The translations under genes were made by a program, and so were the position numbers. Below are positions 36,054-45,752 of a DNA stretch of 64,000 nucleotides, piece after piece (the stretch's first letter is position 1; every line of letters begins with the position of its first letter). The notes below the pieces were generated by a model. The model saw only the letters and a list, made by a program, of their open reading frames with translations, searched no databases and was not told the origin of the DNA. Origin of the DNA: CAVQFB01 sp963711675 (GTDB lineage Bacteria > Acidobacteriota > Terriglobia > Terriglobales > Acidobacteriaceae); NCBI GenBank assembly GCA_963711675.1, contig CAVQFB010000001.1:124001-188000 (forward strand), read 5' to 3'.

Positions 36054-38405
36054 CTACGCGCTCGTCGGAGCCGCCTGGGCAGACTCTTCCGATTGAGTGA
36101 ACTCATCTTCCCGATAGTAACGAGCGCCATATTTACCCTGATATTCGTAATAGTAGTAATAGTCCGGAGAGTTCAGATCCACGGCATTCAAGAGGACCCC
36201 GATCACTTTGGCGTTGACCTGCGCCAATATGTCCCGGGAGCGGCGCAGCGCTCCCTTGGTGGTTTGGCCGGATCGAATCACGAGCACGACTGCGTCAGAC
36301 TTGGTCGCGAGTACAACTGCGTCCGTTACGGAAAGAGTCGGCGGCGTATCAATGATGATGTGGTCGTACTGGCCCCGGAGTTCTGTGAGCAGGTTGCTCA
36401 TGTTCGAGGACGCGAGTAGCTCGGCCGGATTAGGAGGAGGCGTGCCGGCCGGCAATACGTACAGGCTGGATAGCAGCGGCGATCGGGTAATGGCCTGCTG
36501 CAGCTTTGCGCTCCCGGTCAGAACGTTGCTTAGACCGGTGCGTGGTCCCATTCCTAGCGTCTTGTGAACGCCGGGCCGCCGCAGGTCAGCATCAATCAGC
36601 AGGACCTTAACGCCTTTCTGAGCGAGCACGACGGCAGTGTTGATACTGGTCGTCGTCTTTCCTTCCTGAGGGAGGGCGCTTGTGATCAGGATTACTTTGG
36701 GAGGGCTACCGATATTGGACAGCAAGAGAGAGGTCCGCAGAGCTCGGTAGGATTCCGCCATTTGTGATTGCGGCCGCGCCTGGGTTACCAGTTCGACGGC
36801 CTCCCTGGAGGAAGCCACGGAAAGCCGCTTATGATTGTTCGATTCGATCCGGCTACCCGACCCCTGCGGGATCATTCCCAGCGACGGAAGGCAGGAAATG
36901 ATCTGTGCCTGTTCGGGAGTCCGGACCGTGTTGTCCAGGTTCTCCAGCAGGAACGCCAGACCGACGCCAGAAGTCAGCCCGAGCATGAGAGCAAAGGCAA
37001 GGTTGCGCGGAACATTAGGCTCAGAAGGCGCGGTCGGAACCCGTGCCGCGTTGACGATTTTCACGTTACTCGATCGCAGTCCGGCAGTGACTCCCGCCTC
37101 CTTCAACTTTTCCAGCAGTCCCTCGTAGAGCTGGCGGTTAGTTTCTACGTCGCGCTTCAGAAGGCTGTATTCGATCGCGCTCTCATTCAGTTTGTTGGCT
37201 TCCTGCTTCTGTTTATCCATCGCGGCACGGAGCATGCCTTCGCGCTGCAAAGCGGCCATGTAGTCGCTGCGAACCCGGGCAGAGATCTTTCGCATCTCCG
37301 CCTGAATCTGGATGTCGATTTCCTTGAGCTGGCTCGAAAGCTGGGCAACTTTGGGATAGGACGGACCGAACTGCGTGTTTAGTTCGGCGACCTGTATCTT
37401 TAAATCCGCTTGCTTGCCTCGGAGGTTGTCCAACAAGCCTGAGCTGGACGTGGATCCACCTCCGGTACCGGTTCCGCCGGTGTGGGGCGCAGAAGCGATC
37501 ACGTCCGGATCGCCCGACTGCACGAGACGATAGACCGACTCCTTCTCCATGCGATCAGATTCCGCGGTGGTAAGCTCTTTGTTCAATTCATCCAACTTCG
37601 CGGTAGTGATGTTCTGCTTCTCGTCGATACCCAGGATTTCGTGTTCCTTCTGGTACTTGACCAATTTTTCCTGGGAGGTTTCCACCTTGATCTGCAGATC
37701 GACGAGTTGTTTGGAAAGCCAGTCAGCAGCCTGCATCGTGGACTCAAACTTGGTCTTGAAGTTTTGCTCGACGTACGTGGTTGCCAGGGTGTTGACGATC
37801 GTGGCGGCAAGATCCTTGTTAGCACTGCGGAAATGAAGCTCAATAATCCTCGAGTTGGGCACCAACACAACCCGCAGACTTCCTCTGAACATCGAGAGAA
37901 GGGCTGTGGTTCGGGCTGCGTCTGCCTGCAAAGGATCGGGAGAGAGATTCATCGATGCAGTGGTTCCGGGTCTGCCGCCAAACTCTGACCGCTTATCCAG
38001 ATTCAATTGGCGGATGACCTGGAGGGCCAGCAGGTCGCTCTCCAGGATCTTGACTTCCGTGTCCATGTCGGCCGGATCGTAATAATCGACACTCATCGCG
38101 CCGGAGTCTTTGAAGTTGACCAATCCCGGGTCCGACTTGTTGACCGCGATGCTGCCAGCGGCCTCGTAAATCGGCGTCATCTTGAATGTGGCAACTGCAA
38201 TGGAAGTGAAGATTCCGACGAGACAAAGAAGGACTATCCACTTGCGCTTGATGAGAACTCGAAGATATTCGTGAAGAATGGATTCCTGCGGGGCTACTCC
38301 AGGATAGCTGCCATAAGATCCAGACCGCCCAAACTCGGCGGGGAATGCAGGCTGAATCTCACGAATGACCTGATTATTGGCCTGAATCAGAGGCCCCGAA
38401 TCCAT
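36054..38405 (-). CDS. Polysaccharide co-polymerase/tyrosine autokinase (Wzc/BY-kinase)
   Basis: The 783-residue protein combines a Wzz chain-length domain (two membrane helices near residues 55 and 470, coiled-coil in between) with a C-terminal BY-kinase. Kinase motifs are the Walker A PQEGKTTTSIN (about 580), Walker A' VLLIDADLRRP and Walker B HIIIDTPP. A tyrosine cluster near the C-terminus (YYYYYEYQGKYGARYY, nine Tyr) is the autophosphorylation tail. Such proteins control length and export of capsule or EPS. It is first in the minus-strand trio and faces the pse operon divergently across a 403-base gap. Confidence 0.93.
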   Translation of the reverse strand: MDSGPLIQANNQVIREIQPAFPAEFGRSGSYGSYPGVAPQESILHEYLRVLIKRKWIVLLCLVGIFTSIAVATFKMTPIYEAAGSIAVNKSDPGLVNFKDSGAMSVDYYDPADMDTEVKILESDLLALQVIRQLNLDKRSEFGGRPGTTASMNLSPDPLQADAARTTALLSMFRGSLRVVLVPNSRIIELHFRSANKDLAATIVNTLATTYVEQNFKTKFESTMQAADWLSKQLVDLQIKVETSQEKLVKYQKEHEILGIDEKQNITTAKLDELNKELTTAESDRMEKESVYRLVQSGDPDVIASAPHTGGTGTGGGSTSSSGLLDNLRGKQADLKIQVAELNTQFGPSYPKVAQLSSQLKEIDIQIQAEMRKISARVRSDYMAALQREGMLRAAMDKQKQEANKLNESAIEYSLLKRDVETNRQLYEGLLEKLKEAGVTAGLRSSNVKIVNAARVPTAPSEPNVPRNLAFALMLGLTSGVGLAFLLENLDNTVRTPEQAQIISCLPSLGMIPQGSGSRIESNNHKRLSVASSREAVELVTQARPQSQMAESYRALRTSLLLSNIGSPPKVILITSALPQEGKTTTSINTAVVLAQKGVKVLLIDADLRRPGVHKTLGMGPRTGLSNVLTGSAKLQQAITRSPLLSSLYVLPAGTPPPNPAELLASSNMSNLLTELRGQYDHIIIDTPPTLSVTDAVVLATKSDAVVLVIRSGQTTKGALRRSRDILAQVNAKVIGVLLNAVDLNSPDYYYYYEYQGKYGARYYREDEFTQSEESAQAAPTSA

Positions 38406-38808
38406 TATGACTCCTCAAACGCCCTCACATGGGAAGCAAGAACGTCGTGACTCAAACGACGGACAAAGCTCTCCCGACAAAACTCCCCTTCGAATGCAAT
38501 GACACGTACGGTTGGCCGAATTCTAGCATCGGGAAAAATTAGCAGCCGTTGTTAATCGAGGGGGGAATAGAAAGCGTTAACCATGTTTGTTTTCCAAGAG
38601 ATGAGTTTTTGTGTACCTTGGCTATACTACGGCCATTAAGAATTCATTAGAAAATTAATGATGAAAGAAACGCACGTTTCTTCGCCAAGCGCCTTGAAGT
38701 GGGCATAGGTTGCGGGGTTGGAGTGTGTCTGGTTAGGGCCGCGATCGTTAAGAGTTGAGAGAAGAATCTGTTTCTTTCAGTCTGTTCCAGTGGGGCGAAG
38801 GTGAATTG
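38406..38808. other. Divergent promoter region between wzc-like and pseB genes
   Basis: The 403 bases hold an AT-rich core (38590-38665) with TATACT at 38623-38628 as a candidate -10 for pseB and a perfect 18-bp palindrome at 38665-38682. A stretch reading TTAGAAAATTAATGATGAAAG is the most AT-rich part of the locus. No gene is convincing. A long untranslated leader for pseB (up to about 175 bases) is implied if TATACT is used. Confidence 0.45.
38665..38682. promoter_or_regulatory. Perfect 18-bp palindrome AAGAAACG-CA-CGTTTCTT
   Basis: The inverted repeat has two 8-base arms around a CA centre and is not followed by a T-tract, so a protein operator is more likely than a terminator. It lies about 40 bases downstream of the candidate pseB -10. 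Confidence 0.4.
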
Positions 38809-39831
38809 ATGAACTGGTCGGAACAAGTTGTGCTCATCACCGGAGGAACGGGTTCCTTCGGGAAGAAGTTCGTCGAAGTCATGCTCGCGCAACATCACCC
38901 AAAGAGGTTGGTGGTGTTCAGCCGCGACGAACTCAAGCAGCATGACATGCGCACCAGCGGATTCAATCACCCCAGCATTCGCTATTTCATCGGGGATGTG
39001 CGCGACCTACAGCGACTGCAGCGTGCCTTGGCGGGAGTGACCGTTGTCGTACACGCCGCAGCGCTCAAACAAGTGCCGGCCTGCGAATACAATCCCTTTG
39101 AAGCCATCCAGACCAACATCATCGGCGGGAAGAACGTGATTGACGCCGCCATCGATCAAGGGGTCAAGCGGATACTCGCGCTCAGCACCGACAAAGCCGT
39201 GAATCCCGTGAATCTGTATGGGGCTACGAAACTGTGCGCGGAAAAGATGTTTGTGCAGGCCAATGCGTACGCTGGGGCGCAGGAGACGCGTTTCAGTTGT
39301 GCCCGCTACGGCAATGTTCTGGGGAGCCGCGGCAGCGTGATTCCTGTTTTTCTGGAGCAACGCAAACGAGGAAAAATTACGATCACCGATCCGCGTATGA
39401 GCCGCTTCTGGATGACTCTGGAACAGGGCGTGGAGTTCGTCATCGGTTGCATTGAAAGAATGCACGGCGGGGAAATCTTCGTTCCCAAGATTCCCAGCAT
39501 GACGCTGCTCGAAATGGTAAACGTCGTGGCGCCGGGTTGCGAGATCGAATACATCGGCATTCGGCCGGGCGAAAAGCTGCATGAGGTTCTCGTATCCGAG
39601 GACGAAGCGCGCAATACGGTGGACGCCGATGACATGTACGTGATCCAGCCATCCCATCCGTGGTGGGGTCCGCAAAACTGGAAGCATGCCAAACGGCTGC
39701 CCGAGGGATTCCGTTATACGAGTGACACCAATTCCCATCGTTTAAGCAGAGGAGATCTGGAGCAAATGATTGAACCGGGTATGCACGTTGTATTTCCCGC
39801 GCCCGCTCATGTTCAAGCCGCGGCCGTTTAG
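38809..39831 (+). CDS. pseB: UDP-GlcNAc 4,6-dehydratase (inverting), PseB
   Basis: PseB performs the first step of pseudaminic acid synthesis: C5-inverting 4,6-dehydration of UDP-GlcNAc. The 340-residue SDR has TGGTGSFGKKF (from residue 11), SRDELKQHDMR, the catalytic DK and YGATK set in LSTDKAVNPVNLYGATKLCAEK, and FFA1/FlaA1-type RYGNVLGSRGSVIP. The soluble form without membrane helices fits PseB rather than WbpM. ATG 38809 is chosen over the upstream in-frame 38755 start because NWSEQVVLITGGTG fits the family. It opens the long plus-strand polysaccharide operon and is 5 bases from pseC. Confidence 0.93.
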   Translation: MNWSEQVVLITGGTGSFGKKFVEVMLAQHHPKRLVVFSRDELKQHDMRTSGFNHPSIRYFIGDVRDLQRLQRALAGVTVVVHAAALKQVPACEYNPFEAIQTNIIGGKNVIDAAIDQGVKRILALSTDKAVNPVNLYGATKLCAEKMFVQANAYAGAQETRFSCARYGNVLGSRGSVIPVFLEQRKRGKITITDPRMSRFWMTLEQGVEFVIGCIERMHGGEIFVPKIPSMTLLEMVNVVAPGCEIEYIGIRPGEKLHEVLVSEDEARNTVDADDMYVIQPSHPWWGPQNWKHAKRLPEGFRYTSDTNSHRLSRGDLEQMIEPGMHVVFPAPAHVQAAAV

Positions 39832-39836
39832 ACCCG

Positions 39837-41048
39837 ATGAGTGCGACGCAGGCTACACACGGGTTGTTGGCCATGCACGGGGGATCCCCGGTCCGCAGCA
39901 AATTCCTGCCTTACGGACATCAGGCGATCGATGAGAGCGACATCCAGTCCGTTGTCGACGTATTGCGTTCGGATTGGCTCACGACGGGTCCGAAAGTCGC
40001 GGAGTTCGAGGACGCATTCGCAGCCCAGGTTCACGCCAAATACGCTGTCAGCTTCAGTTCTGGTACATCAGCCTTGCATGCGGCGGCGTTTGCCGCGGAA
40101 CTTCGGCCCGGCGATCAGGCGATCACCACGCCGATGACCTTCTGTGCTACCGCGAACTGCATCCTCTACCAGGGTGCGCGGCCAGTGTTCGCAGACATTT
40201 GCGCTGACACACTCAATATCGATCCGCAACAGGTCGCGACAGAGATCAACGCGAATACCCGAGCCATTTTTCCGGTGGACTATGCTGGCCACCCGGCAGA
40301 TCTCGAACCACTGTTAGACCTGGCCGAAAAACATGGCCTGGTGGTCATCGAGGATGCATCTCACGCGCCAGGGGCAAAATATCTCGGTCGGGATGTGGGC
40401 AGCCTGGCGCACATGACCGTATTCAGCTTTCATCCGGTGAAGCACCTCACGACCGGGGAAGGTGGAATGGTGACGACCGGCTCCGCCGGTCTTGCGGAAA
40501 CCTTGCGCTGTTTTCGCAATCACGGAATCAGCAGCGATGTCCGCCAGAGGCAAGCGGCAGGCCAATGGCAGTACGACATGGTTTTGCTCGGCTTCAACTA
40601 TCGACTGTCCGACATTGCGTGCGCACTGGGCCTGAGCCAACTCCGGAAGCTGGAGGCAAACCTCGCGCGGCGACGGGAGATTGCGGCCTCTTACAACCGT
40701 GCGTTTCGCGGAATTCCGGGGTTGACTACCCCTTCCGTGCGACCGGATGTCGATCCGGCATGGCACCTTTACCCAGTCCGGCTCGATCTGAAGTATCTGT
40801 CTGCCGACAGAAATGAAATATTTCGTGCGCTTCGCGCAGAGAACATCGGTGTCAATGTGCACTATGTGCCGGTTTATCGACACTCTTTTTACCGAGGTTT
40901 GTTAGGAACAGAGGCGGGTGCGTTGCCGGTGGCTGAAGACGCGTATGAGCGTCTGATCAGCCTGCCCCTGTTCCACGGCATGGACGACCAGGACGTGGAA
41001 GACGTTATCACTGCGGTTTACAAAGTGTTTTCGGTCTATGCCACATGA
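39837..41048 (+). CDS. pseC: UDP-4-amino-4,6-dideoxy-AltNAc transaminase PseC
   Basis: PseC is a DegT/AspC-type PLP aminotransferase making the 4-amino sugar from the PseB product. The 403-residue protein has FSSGTSALHAAAFAAEL (phosphate cup), VIEDASHAPGAKY (Asp for PLP nitrogen) and the PLP lysine in FHPVKHLTTGEGG (Lys 202), plus GFNYRLSDIACALG. It follows pseB by 5 bases, as in many pse loci. Confidence 0.93.
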   Translation: MSATQATHGLLAMHGGSPVRSKFLPYGHQAIDESDIQSVVDVLRSDWLTTGPKVAEFEDAFAAQVHAKYAVSFSSGTSALHAAAFAAELRPGDQAITTPMTFCATANCILYQGARPVFADICADTLNIDPQQVATEINANTRAIFPVDYAGHPADLEPLLDLAEKHGLVVIEDASHAPGAKYLGRDVGSLAHMTVFSFHPVKHLTTGEGGMVTTGSAGLAETLRCFRNHGISSDVRQRQAAGQWQYDMVLLGFNYRLSDIACALGLSQLRKLEANLARRREIAASYNRAFRGIPGLTTPSVRPDVDPAWHLYPVRLDLKYLSADRNEIFRALRAENIGVNVHYVPVYRHSFYRGLLGTEAGALPVAEDAYERLISLPLFHGMDDQDVEDVITAVYKVFSVYAT

Positions 41049-41069
41049 GACTTCCCAGGAGAATGGTGA

Positions 41070-41639
41070 TTGCATAACAAGACTCCATTCGTAGTCGGTC
41101 CACATGTTTATCTTCGCCCCCTCGATCGCAGGGACTTGAACGAAACTTACCTGGGATGGCTGAACGATCCGGACGTCACCCGCTACATGGAGACAGGAAC
41201 CTTTCCGTCCACGCGGCAGGATCTGGAAGACTTCTATCAGCGGGCCACGAGTTCCAAGAGCCAGGTTGTGTTGGCGATCGTTGACAAGAAGTCAGACCAT
41301 CACATCGGGAACGTAAAGCTGGGGCCCATCCACTGGATACACCGCCGCGCGACGTTCGGAATTTTGATTGGAGAGAAAAAGTTCTGGGGAAAGGGAGTCG
41401 GGCAAGAGGCAACCCGCCTCGCGGTGGAGTACGGATTCTTCCGGCTCAACCTGCTGCGCATCGATCTGGGAGTTTTCGCGGAGCATGAATCTGCGGTGCG
41501 CTGTTACGAAAAAGTCGGCTTCAAGATAGAAGGCCGTTTGCGGCAGGACCTGTTCTGCAACGGCGAATATAAAGACCGTTTGTGGATGGGGATTCTGCGT
41601 TCTGAATACCAGCCTTGCGAATCAGGAAATGGAAAATGA
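41070..41639 (+). CDS. pseH: GNAT N-acetyltransferase, probable PseH
   Basis: The 189-residue protein has a GNAT fold of the RimJ/RimL-type (Acetyltransf_3): VYLRPLDRRDLNETYLGWLNDP, FGILIGEKKFWGKGVGQEATRLAVEYGF (acetyl-CoA loop) and ESAVRCYEKVGFKIEGRLRQ. Its place after pseC fits the acetyl-CoA dependent N-acetylation step of the pathway. The role is assigned by context, as GNAT sequence alone does not fix the substrate. The start is TTG 41070; its stop overlaps the next ATG. Confidence 0.78.
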   Translation: MHNKTPFVVGPHVYLRPLDRRDLNETYLGWLNDPDVTRYMETGTFPSTRQDLEDFYQRATSSKSQVVLAIVDKKSDHHIGNVKLGPIHWIHRRATFGILIGEKKFWGKGVGQEATRLAVEYGFFRLNLLRIDLGVFAEHESAVRCYEKVGFKIEGRLRQDLFCNGEYKDRLWMGILRSEYQPCESGNGK

Positions 41640-42640
41640 AAGCCTGCGTCATTGGCGGCGGCTCGATCGGCAGGCGTCATCTGGGTAATCTGAAGACCCT
41701 GGGACTCGCCGAATTGGCCCTGGTTGAAACTGATGAGCAGCGGCTCCACGTCGTGGCCAAGGAACTGGGCGTGACGAAATTCTCCAGCCTTGACCAAGCG
41801 ATTGAGTGGGGGCCTGATTTCTTTGTCGTCGCCACGCCGCCGCACCTGCACGTTGACCAGGCATCTCGAATTGCGCATTACGGTTTTGACCTCTTTGTGG
41901 AAAAACCGCTATGTCATCGCGAGGATGGCCTCGAATATTTGTGTCACCAGGTGAAGAAGAAAGGCCTGATTTCGATGGTGGCCTGCAATATGCGTTTTCA
42001 TCCCGGGCCGGCGAAGGTCAAGGAATTGATTGAAAGAAAGCTCCTGGGGAAGTTGCTGTTCGCCAGAATTCACTGCGGATCGTATCTGCCCGGTTGGCGT
42101 CAGGGGATGGACTATTCGAAGAACTACGCGGCCCGTACGGAAACGGGGGGTGGATGCCTGCTCGATTGCATCCACGAAGTCGATCTGGCGCGCTGGTACC
42201 TGGGGGAAGTGCAGGAAGTATTTTGTGTTTCCGATCACCTGAGCTCGCTCAAGATCAGCACTGAGGACGTGGCGATCCTCGTGTGCCGGCACTGCGATGG
42301 GTCAATGTCCGAGATTCATCTCGACTACGTGCAGCGAACATACGAGCGTGGATGTCAGATCGTCGGCGAAAGGGGTTCGATCTTCTGGGACTTTAATCAG
42401 AAACAAGTGCGGTGGTACGACGCGGCCACGGAATGGACCGTTTTTGCGCAACCCGACGATTGGCAAGTGAACCAGATGTATCTGGATGAGATGCAGCATT
42501 TCATCGATTGCGTAAGCGAGCGAAAGCCAACGGCGCTTGCGATACCTGAAGCGGCCGCTGTCATGCAGATTGCTTTTGCAGCCAAGCAATCCGCCACCGA
42601 AGGCAGGCTGGTGTCCAGCATGAGGGAAGTCCGGGTATGA
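41636..42640 (+). CDS. Gfo/Idh/MocA family oxidoreductase
   Basis: The 334-residue protein has the NAD(P) site CVIGGGSIGRRHLGNL at the N-terminus, the EKPLC motif (KP of the active site) and a GGGCLLDCIHEVDLARWYLGE segment. The family interconverts sugar hydroxyl and keto groups. Its start overlaps the GNAT stop and its stop overlaps the next start (ATGA junctions), so it is tightly translationally coupled. It is not a core pseudaminic acid enzyme; together with the fused aminotransferase it may create a modified sugar or another acceptor (inference). Confidence 0.87.
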   Translation: MKACVIGGGSIGRRHLGNLKTLGLAELALVETDEQRLHVVAKELGVTKFSSLDQAIEWGPDFFVVATPPHLHVDQASRIAHYGFDLFVEKPLCHREDGLEYLCHQVKKKGLISMVACNMRFHPGPAKVKELIERKLLGKLLFARIHCGSYLPGWRQGMDYSKNYAARTETGGGCLLDCIHEVDLARWYLGEVQEVFCVSDHLSSLKISTEDVAILVCRHCDGSMSEIHLDYVQRTYERGCQIVGERGSIFWDFNQKQVRWYDAATEWTVFAQPDDWQVNQMYLDEMQHFIDCVSERKPTALAIPEAAAVMQIAFAAKQSATEGRLVSSMREVRV

Positions 42641-44685
42641 CGCTGGCGATTGTGCAAGCGCGCATGGGATCCTCGCGTCTGCCGGGCAAAAGCCTGGCCG
42701 ACATCGAAGGACACCCCATGCTTTGGCATGTGGTCGAGCGCGTCCGTCGCGCGCAACTTGTGCACAAGGTCGTAGTCGCAACCAGCGACCAGGCTGCGGA
42801 CAACCCGATTGCCGAGTTCTGCGAGCGCGAGGGCATTCCCTGTTTCAGGGGCAGCGAAGAAGACGTCCTTGACCGCTTCTACCGGGCTGCTAAGGAACAC
42901 TCAGGTGAGGTTCTGGTCCGCGTTACGGCTGATTGCCCGCTGATCGATCCTTCCGTGATCGACAGGGTTATCCAGCGGTATGAGCACGGCGCATTCGACT
43001 ACGTATCGAACGTCATGCACTGTACCTATCCAGACGGACTGGACACGGAGGTGTTTTCGATTTCCGCTTTGGAGCGGGCATGGCGTGAAGCGCAGAAATT
43101 GTCGGAGCGGGAACACGTGACGCCCTATCTTCGGTCGGGGAAATTCCGGACCGCGAATGTGGAGAGCGACCGGCCCGTTTCTGGTGGGCAATACCGATGG
43201 ACGGTGGATGAGCCACCGGACCTGGAGTTCGTGCGCAGAGTCTATTCGTCCTTCGCGGGCAACGGAGGGTTCGGATTTCAAGACGTGTTCCGGCTCCTGA
43301 AAGAGAAGCCTGATGTGGCAACTGCGCAAGCGACGGCGATCAGCAACGAAGGCTACTATCGCAGCTTGTACCGGCAGGCCGCGGCGGGCGCCGCGCCAAA
43401 ATTGCCGCTCAAAGAGTCTGAGGACTGGTTAGCCCGGGCCGAGAAAGTGATTCCCGGTGGGGCGCAAACTTTCAGCAAGGCCTACACGCAATATGTGCAA
43501 GGCGTAGCTCCCATTTACCTGCAACGGGGGAAGGGATGCCGGGTTTGGGATGTCGATGGCAACGAATACATCGACTATGTCCAGGGACTGCTGCCCAACA
43601 TTCTGGGGTATGCGAACGATGAGGTGAATCGCGCTGTCAGCGAGCAACTCGCCGAGGGACACAGTTTCTCGTTGCCGCATCCGATCGAGGTTCAGCTTGC
43701 GGAACGGCTCACTAGGCTGATTCCGTGCGCGGAGATGGTGCGGTTCGGGAAAAACGGATCGGATGCTACGTCCGGTGCAGTGCGGGCAGCTCGAGCTTTT
43801 ACTGGCCGCGACCGAATTGCCTGCTGCGGATATCACGGCTGGCAGGATTGGTATATCGGCAGCACCACTCGCAACGCGGGCGTGCCGGAAGCCGTCCGCT
43901 CTTTAACCCATCCGTTCGTGTACAACGACCTCGCCTCGCTGGAGCGAATCCTTAACGAGCATTCGAAGGAATTCGCAGCAGTGATCATGGAACTGATGAA
44001 TTTCACCGAGCCGGTTCCGGGATTTCTGGTGGGAGTGAAGCGCCTGGCAGACGATCACGGCGCCCTCTTGATTTTTGACGAGATCTGCAGCGGGTTCCAC
44101 TTTGGCCTCGGAGGCGCGCAGAAGATTTTTGGCGTGACTCCCGACCTTGCCTGCTTCGGTAAAGCGATGGGCAATGGCTTCCCGATCTCCTGCGTGGTAG
44201 GCCGGGCAGAAGTAATGCGTGTTTTCGAGGAAATTTTCTACAGCTTCACGTTTGCCGGAGAAGTGGCGTCCATGGCCGCCGCTATGAAGGTGCTCGACAT
44301 CCTGGAGAATACCGACGCGCTGGCCACGATGGAGGCAAATGGCCGCTTGTTGCAAGACGGGATGCAAGCGATAGCGAAAGAAGCGAAGCTGGCCGAGGGT
44401 GTGAAATGCGTAGGCAGGCCGGTCTGGTCACTTTTGAAATTCCTGAATGCGGACGGCAGCGACAGTCCGCTTATCAAGAATCTCTTCCAGCAAGAGGCAA
44501 TCAAGCGGGGAGTGCTGATTCTGGCCACGCATAATCTTACTGCCGCGCACGACTCTCCCGCGATTCAGAAGACTCTGGAGGTTTACGCGGAGGTGATCAA
44601 GACACTTGCCGGCTGGCTGCAAGAGAAGGACCCTGCTCGATTCCTCGAGGGCAAGATGAGCCAGCCCGTTTTTCGTGTGCGATGA
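42637..44685 (+). CDS. Fusion: SpsF/PseF-like cytidylyltransferase + class III aminotransferase
   Basis: The 682-residue protein joins two enzymes. Residues 1 to about 235 resemble SpsF-type nucleotidyltransferases (AIVQARMGSSRLPGKSL, VRVTADCPLIDP), which activate nonulosonic acids with CTP. Residues from about 260 to 682 resemble glutamate-1-semialdehyde aminomutase-type aminotransferases (VIPGGAQTFSKAYTQY, GKNGSDATSGAVRAARAFTGR, FDEICSGF, PLP Lys in CFGKAMGNGFP). The N-terminal half is the only PseF candidate in the window. The aminotransferase may use a sugar or a small keto compound. ATGA overlaps on both sides show tight coupling with the oxidoreductase and pseG. No indel is seen at the joint, so the fusion looks genuine. 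Confidence 0.85.
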   Translation: MTLAIVQARMGSSRLPGKSLADIEGHPMLWHVVERVRRAQLVHKVVVATSDQAADNPIAEFCEREGIPCFRGSEEDVLDRFYRAAKEHSGEVLVRVTADCPLIDPSVIDRVIQRYEHGAFDYVSNVMHCTYPDGLDTEVFSISALERAWREAQKLSEREHVTPYLRSGKFRTANVESDRPVSGGQYRWTVDEPPDLEFVRRVYSSFAGNGGFGFQDVFRLLKEKPDVATAQATAISNEGYYRSLYRQAAAGAAPKLPLKESEDWLARAEKVIPGGAQTFSKAYTQYVQGVAPIYLQRGKGCRVWDVDGNEYIDYVQGLLPNILGYANDEVNRAVSEQLAEGHSFSLPHPIEVQLAERLTRLIPCAEMVRFGKNGSDATSGAVRAARAFTGRDRIACCGYHGWQDWYIGSTTRNAGVPEAVRSLTHPFVYNDLASLERILNEHSKEFAAVIMELMNFTEPVPGFLVGVKRLADDHGALLIFDEICSGFHFGLGGAQKIFGVTPDLACFGKAMGNGFPISCVVGRAEVMRVFEEIFYSFTFAGEVASMAAAMKVLDILENTDALATMEANGRLLQDGMQAIAKEAKLAEGVKCVGRPVWSLLKFLNADGSDSPLIKNLFQQEAIKRGVLILATHNLTAAHDSPAIQKTLEVYAEVIKTLAGWLQEKDPARFLEGKMSQPVFRVR

Positions 44686-45752
44686 CGCTACTGATCCGCA
44701 GCGACGCCAGCATTTCTATCGGTACCGGCCACGTCATGCGCTGCCTGGCCTTGGCCCAAGCTTGGCAGGACGATGGCGGGCGCGTGATCTTCGCCATGGC
44801 TGAGTCCACACCCGCGCTGGAGAAGCGGCTTCGAGCGGAAGGAATTGATGTTGTCCACCTCGAAGTGCGGCCTGGGAGCGATTCCGACGCGAATCGGGTG
44901 AACGAACTTGCCCATGAGCGGGATGCTTCGTGGATCGTGGTGGACGGCTATCAATTCGACGGTGCATATCAGCGAGCCATCAAGAGCAGCGGTCCCAAGC
45001 TTTGTTTCATTGACGACAACGGACACGCCGAAGACTATTCGGCCGACATCATTCTGAATCAAAACTTACACGCTACGGACAGCCTCTATCGCAACCGCGC
45101 GGTTTACACGGAACCTGTTCTCGGCCCGCGATACGCGCTGTTGCGGCGCGAATTTCGGCAGTGGAGGACGTGGCGGCGCGAGATCCCGACTCTGGGAACA
45201 AAGGTGCTGGTAACGGCGGGGGGCAGCGATCCCAATAACGTAACCCTTCGTGTCATTGAGGCGCTGCAGCTTGTCAAAGCTAACAACCTGCAAGCGGTAA
45301 TTGTAGTTGGCGGTAGCAATCCTAATGCGGCCGCGATAGAACACGCCAGCCGCCAAGCGGGACCGTTCGCCAGAGTTGTATCCGACGCTAACAACATGCC
45401 CGAACTCATGGCGTGGGCGGATGTTGCTATCGCCGCTGCTGGCATCGTTTCCTGGGAAATATGCGCTTTGGGACTGCCGGCGATCTTATTTGGTGTGGCG
45501 GCTAATCAGCAGGCGACTGCAGATCACCTGCGAAATCTGGGAGCGGCACGGGTCATCCCGGATATCCTTAGCTGCGGTGCAATCGACTTGGCGAACGAAA
45601 TCAGTCAACTTCTTGGTTCATTCGAAGATCGGAAACGGATTTCGCAAGCAGCACGTCAACTCGTAGATGGCTTAGGTTGTGAACGTGTAGTCTCGGCTCT
45701 CCACAAGGCAACCGAGTTGTCCATGGGGCAGCCCAGTGGTTGCCGGGCGTGA
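44682..45752 (+). CDS. pseG: UDP-2,4-diacetamido-trideoxy-altropyranose hydrolase PseG
   Basis: PseG removes UDP from the diacetamido sugar before condensation with PEP. The 356-residue GT-B-like protein begins TLLIRSDASISIGTGHVMRCLALA, with the GTGHVMR signature and catalytic His. It continues with WIVVDGYQFD, FIDDNGHA, LGPRYALLRREF, VTAGGSDPNN and AAAGIVSWEICALGLPAI. It overlaps the fusion gene by 4 bases. A 103-base gap follows before pseI. Confidence 0.93.
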   Translation: MTLLIRSDASISIGTGHVMRCLALAQAWQDDGGRVIFAMAESTPALEKRLRAEGIDVVHLEVRPGSDSDANRVNELAHERDASWIVVDGYQFDGAYQRAIKSSGPKLCFIDDNGHAEDYSADIILNQNLHATDSLYRNRAVYTEPVLGPRYALLRREFRQWRTWRREIPTLGTKVLVTAGGSDPNNVTLRVIEALQLVKANNLQAVIVVGGSNPNAAAIEHASRQAGPFARVVSDANNMPELMAWADVAIAAAGIVSWEICALGLPAILFGVAANQQATADHLRNLGAARVIPDILSCGAIDLANEISQLLGSFEDRKRISQAARQLVDGLGCERVVSALHKATELSMGQPSGCRA

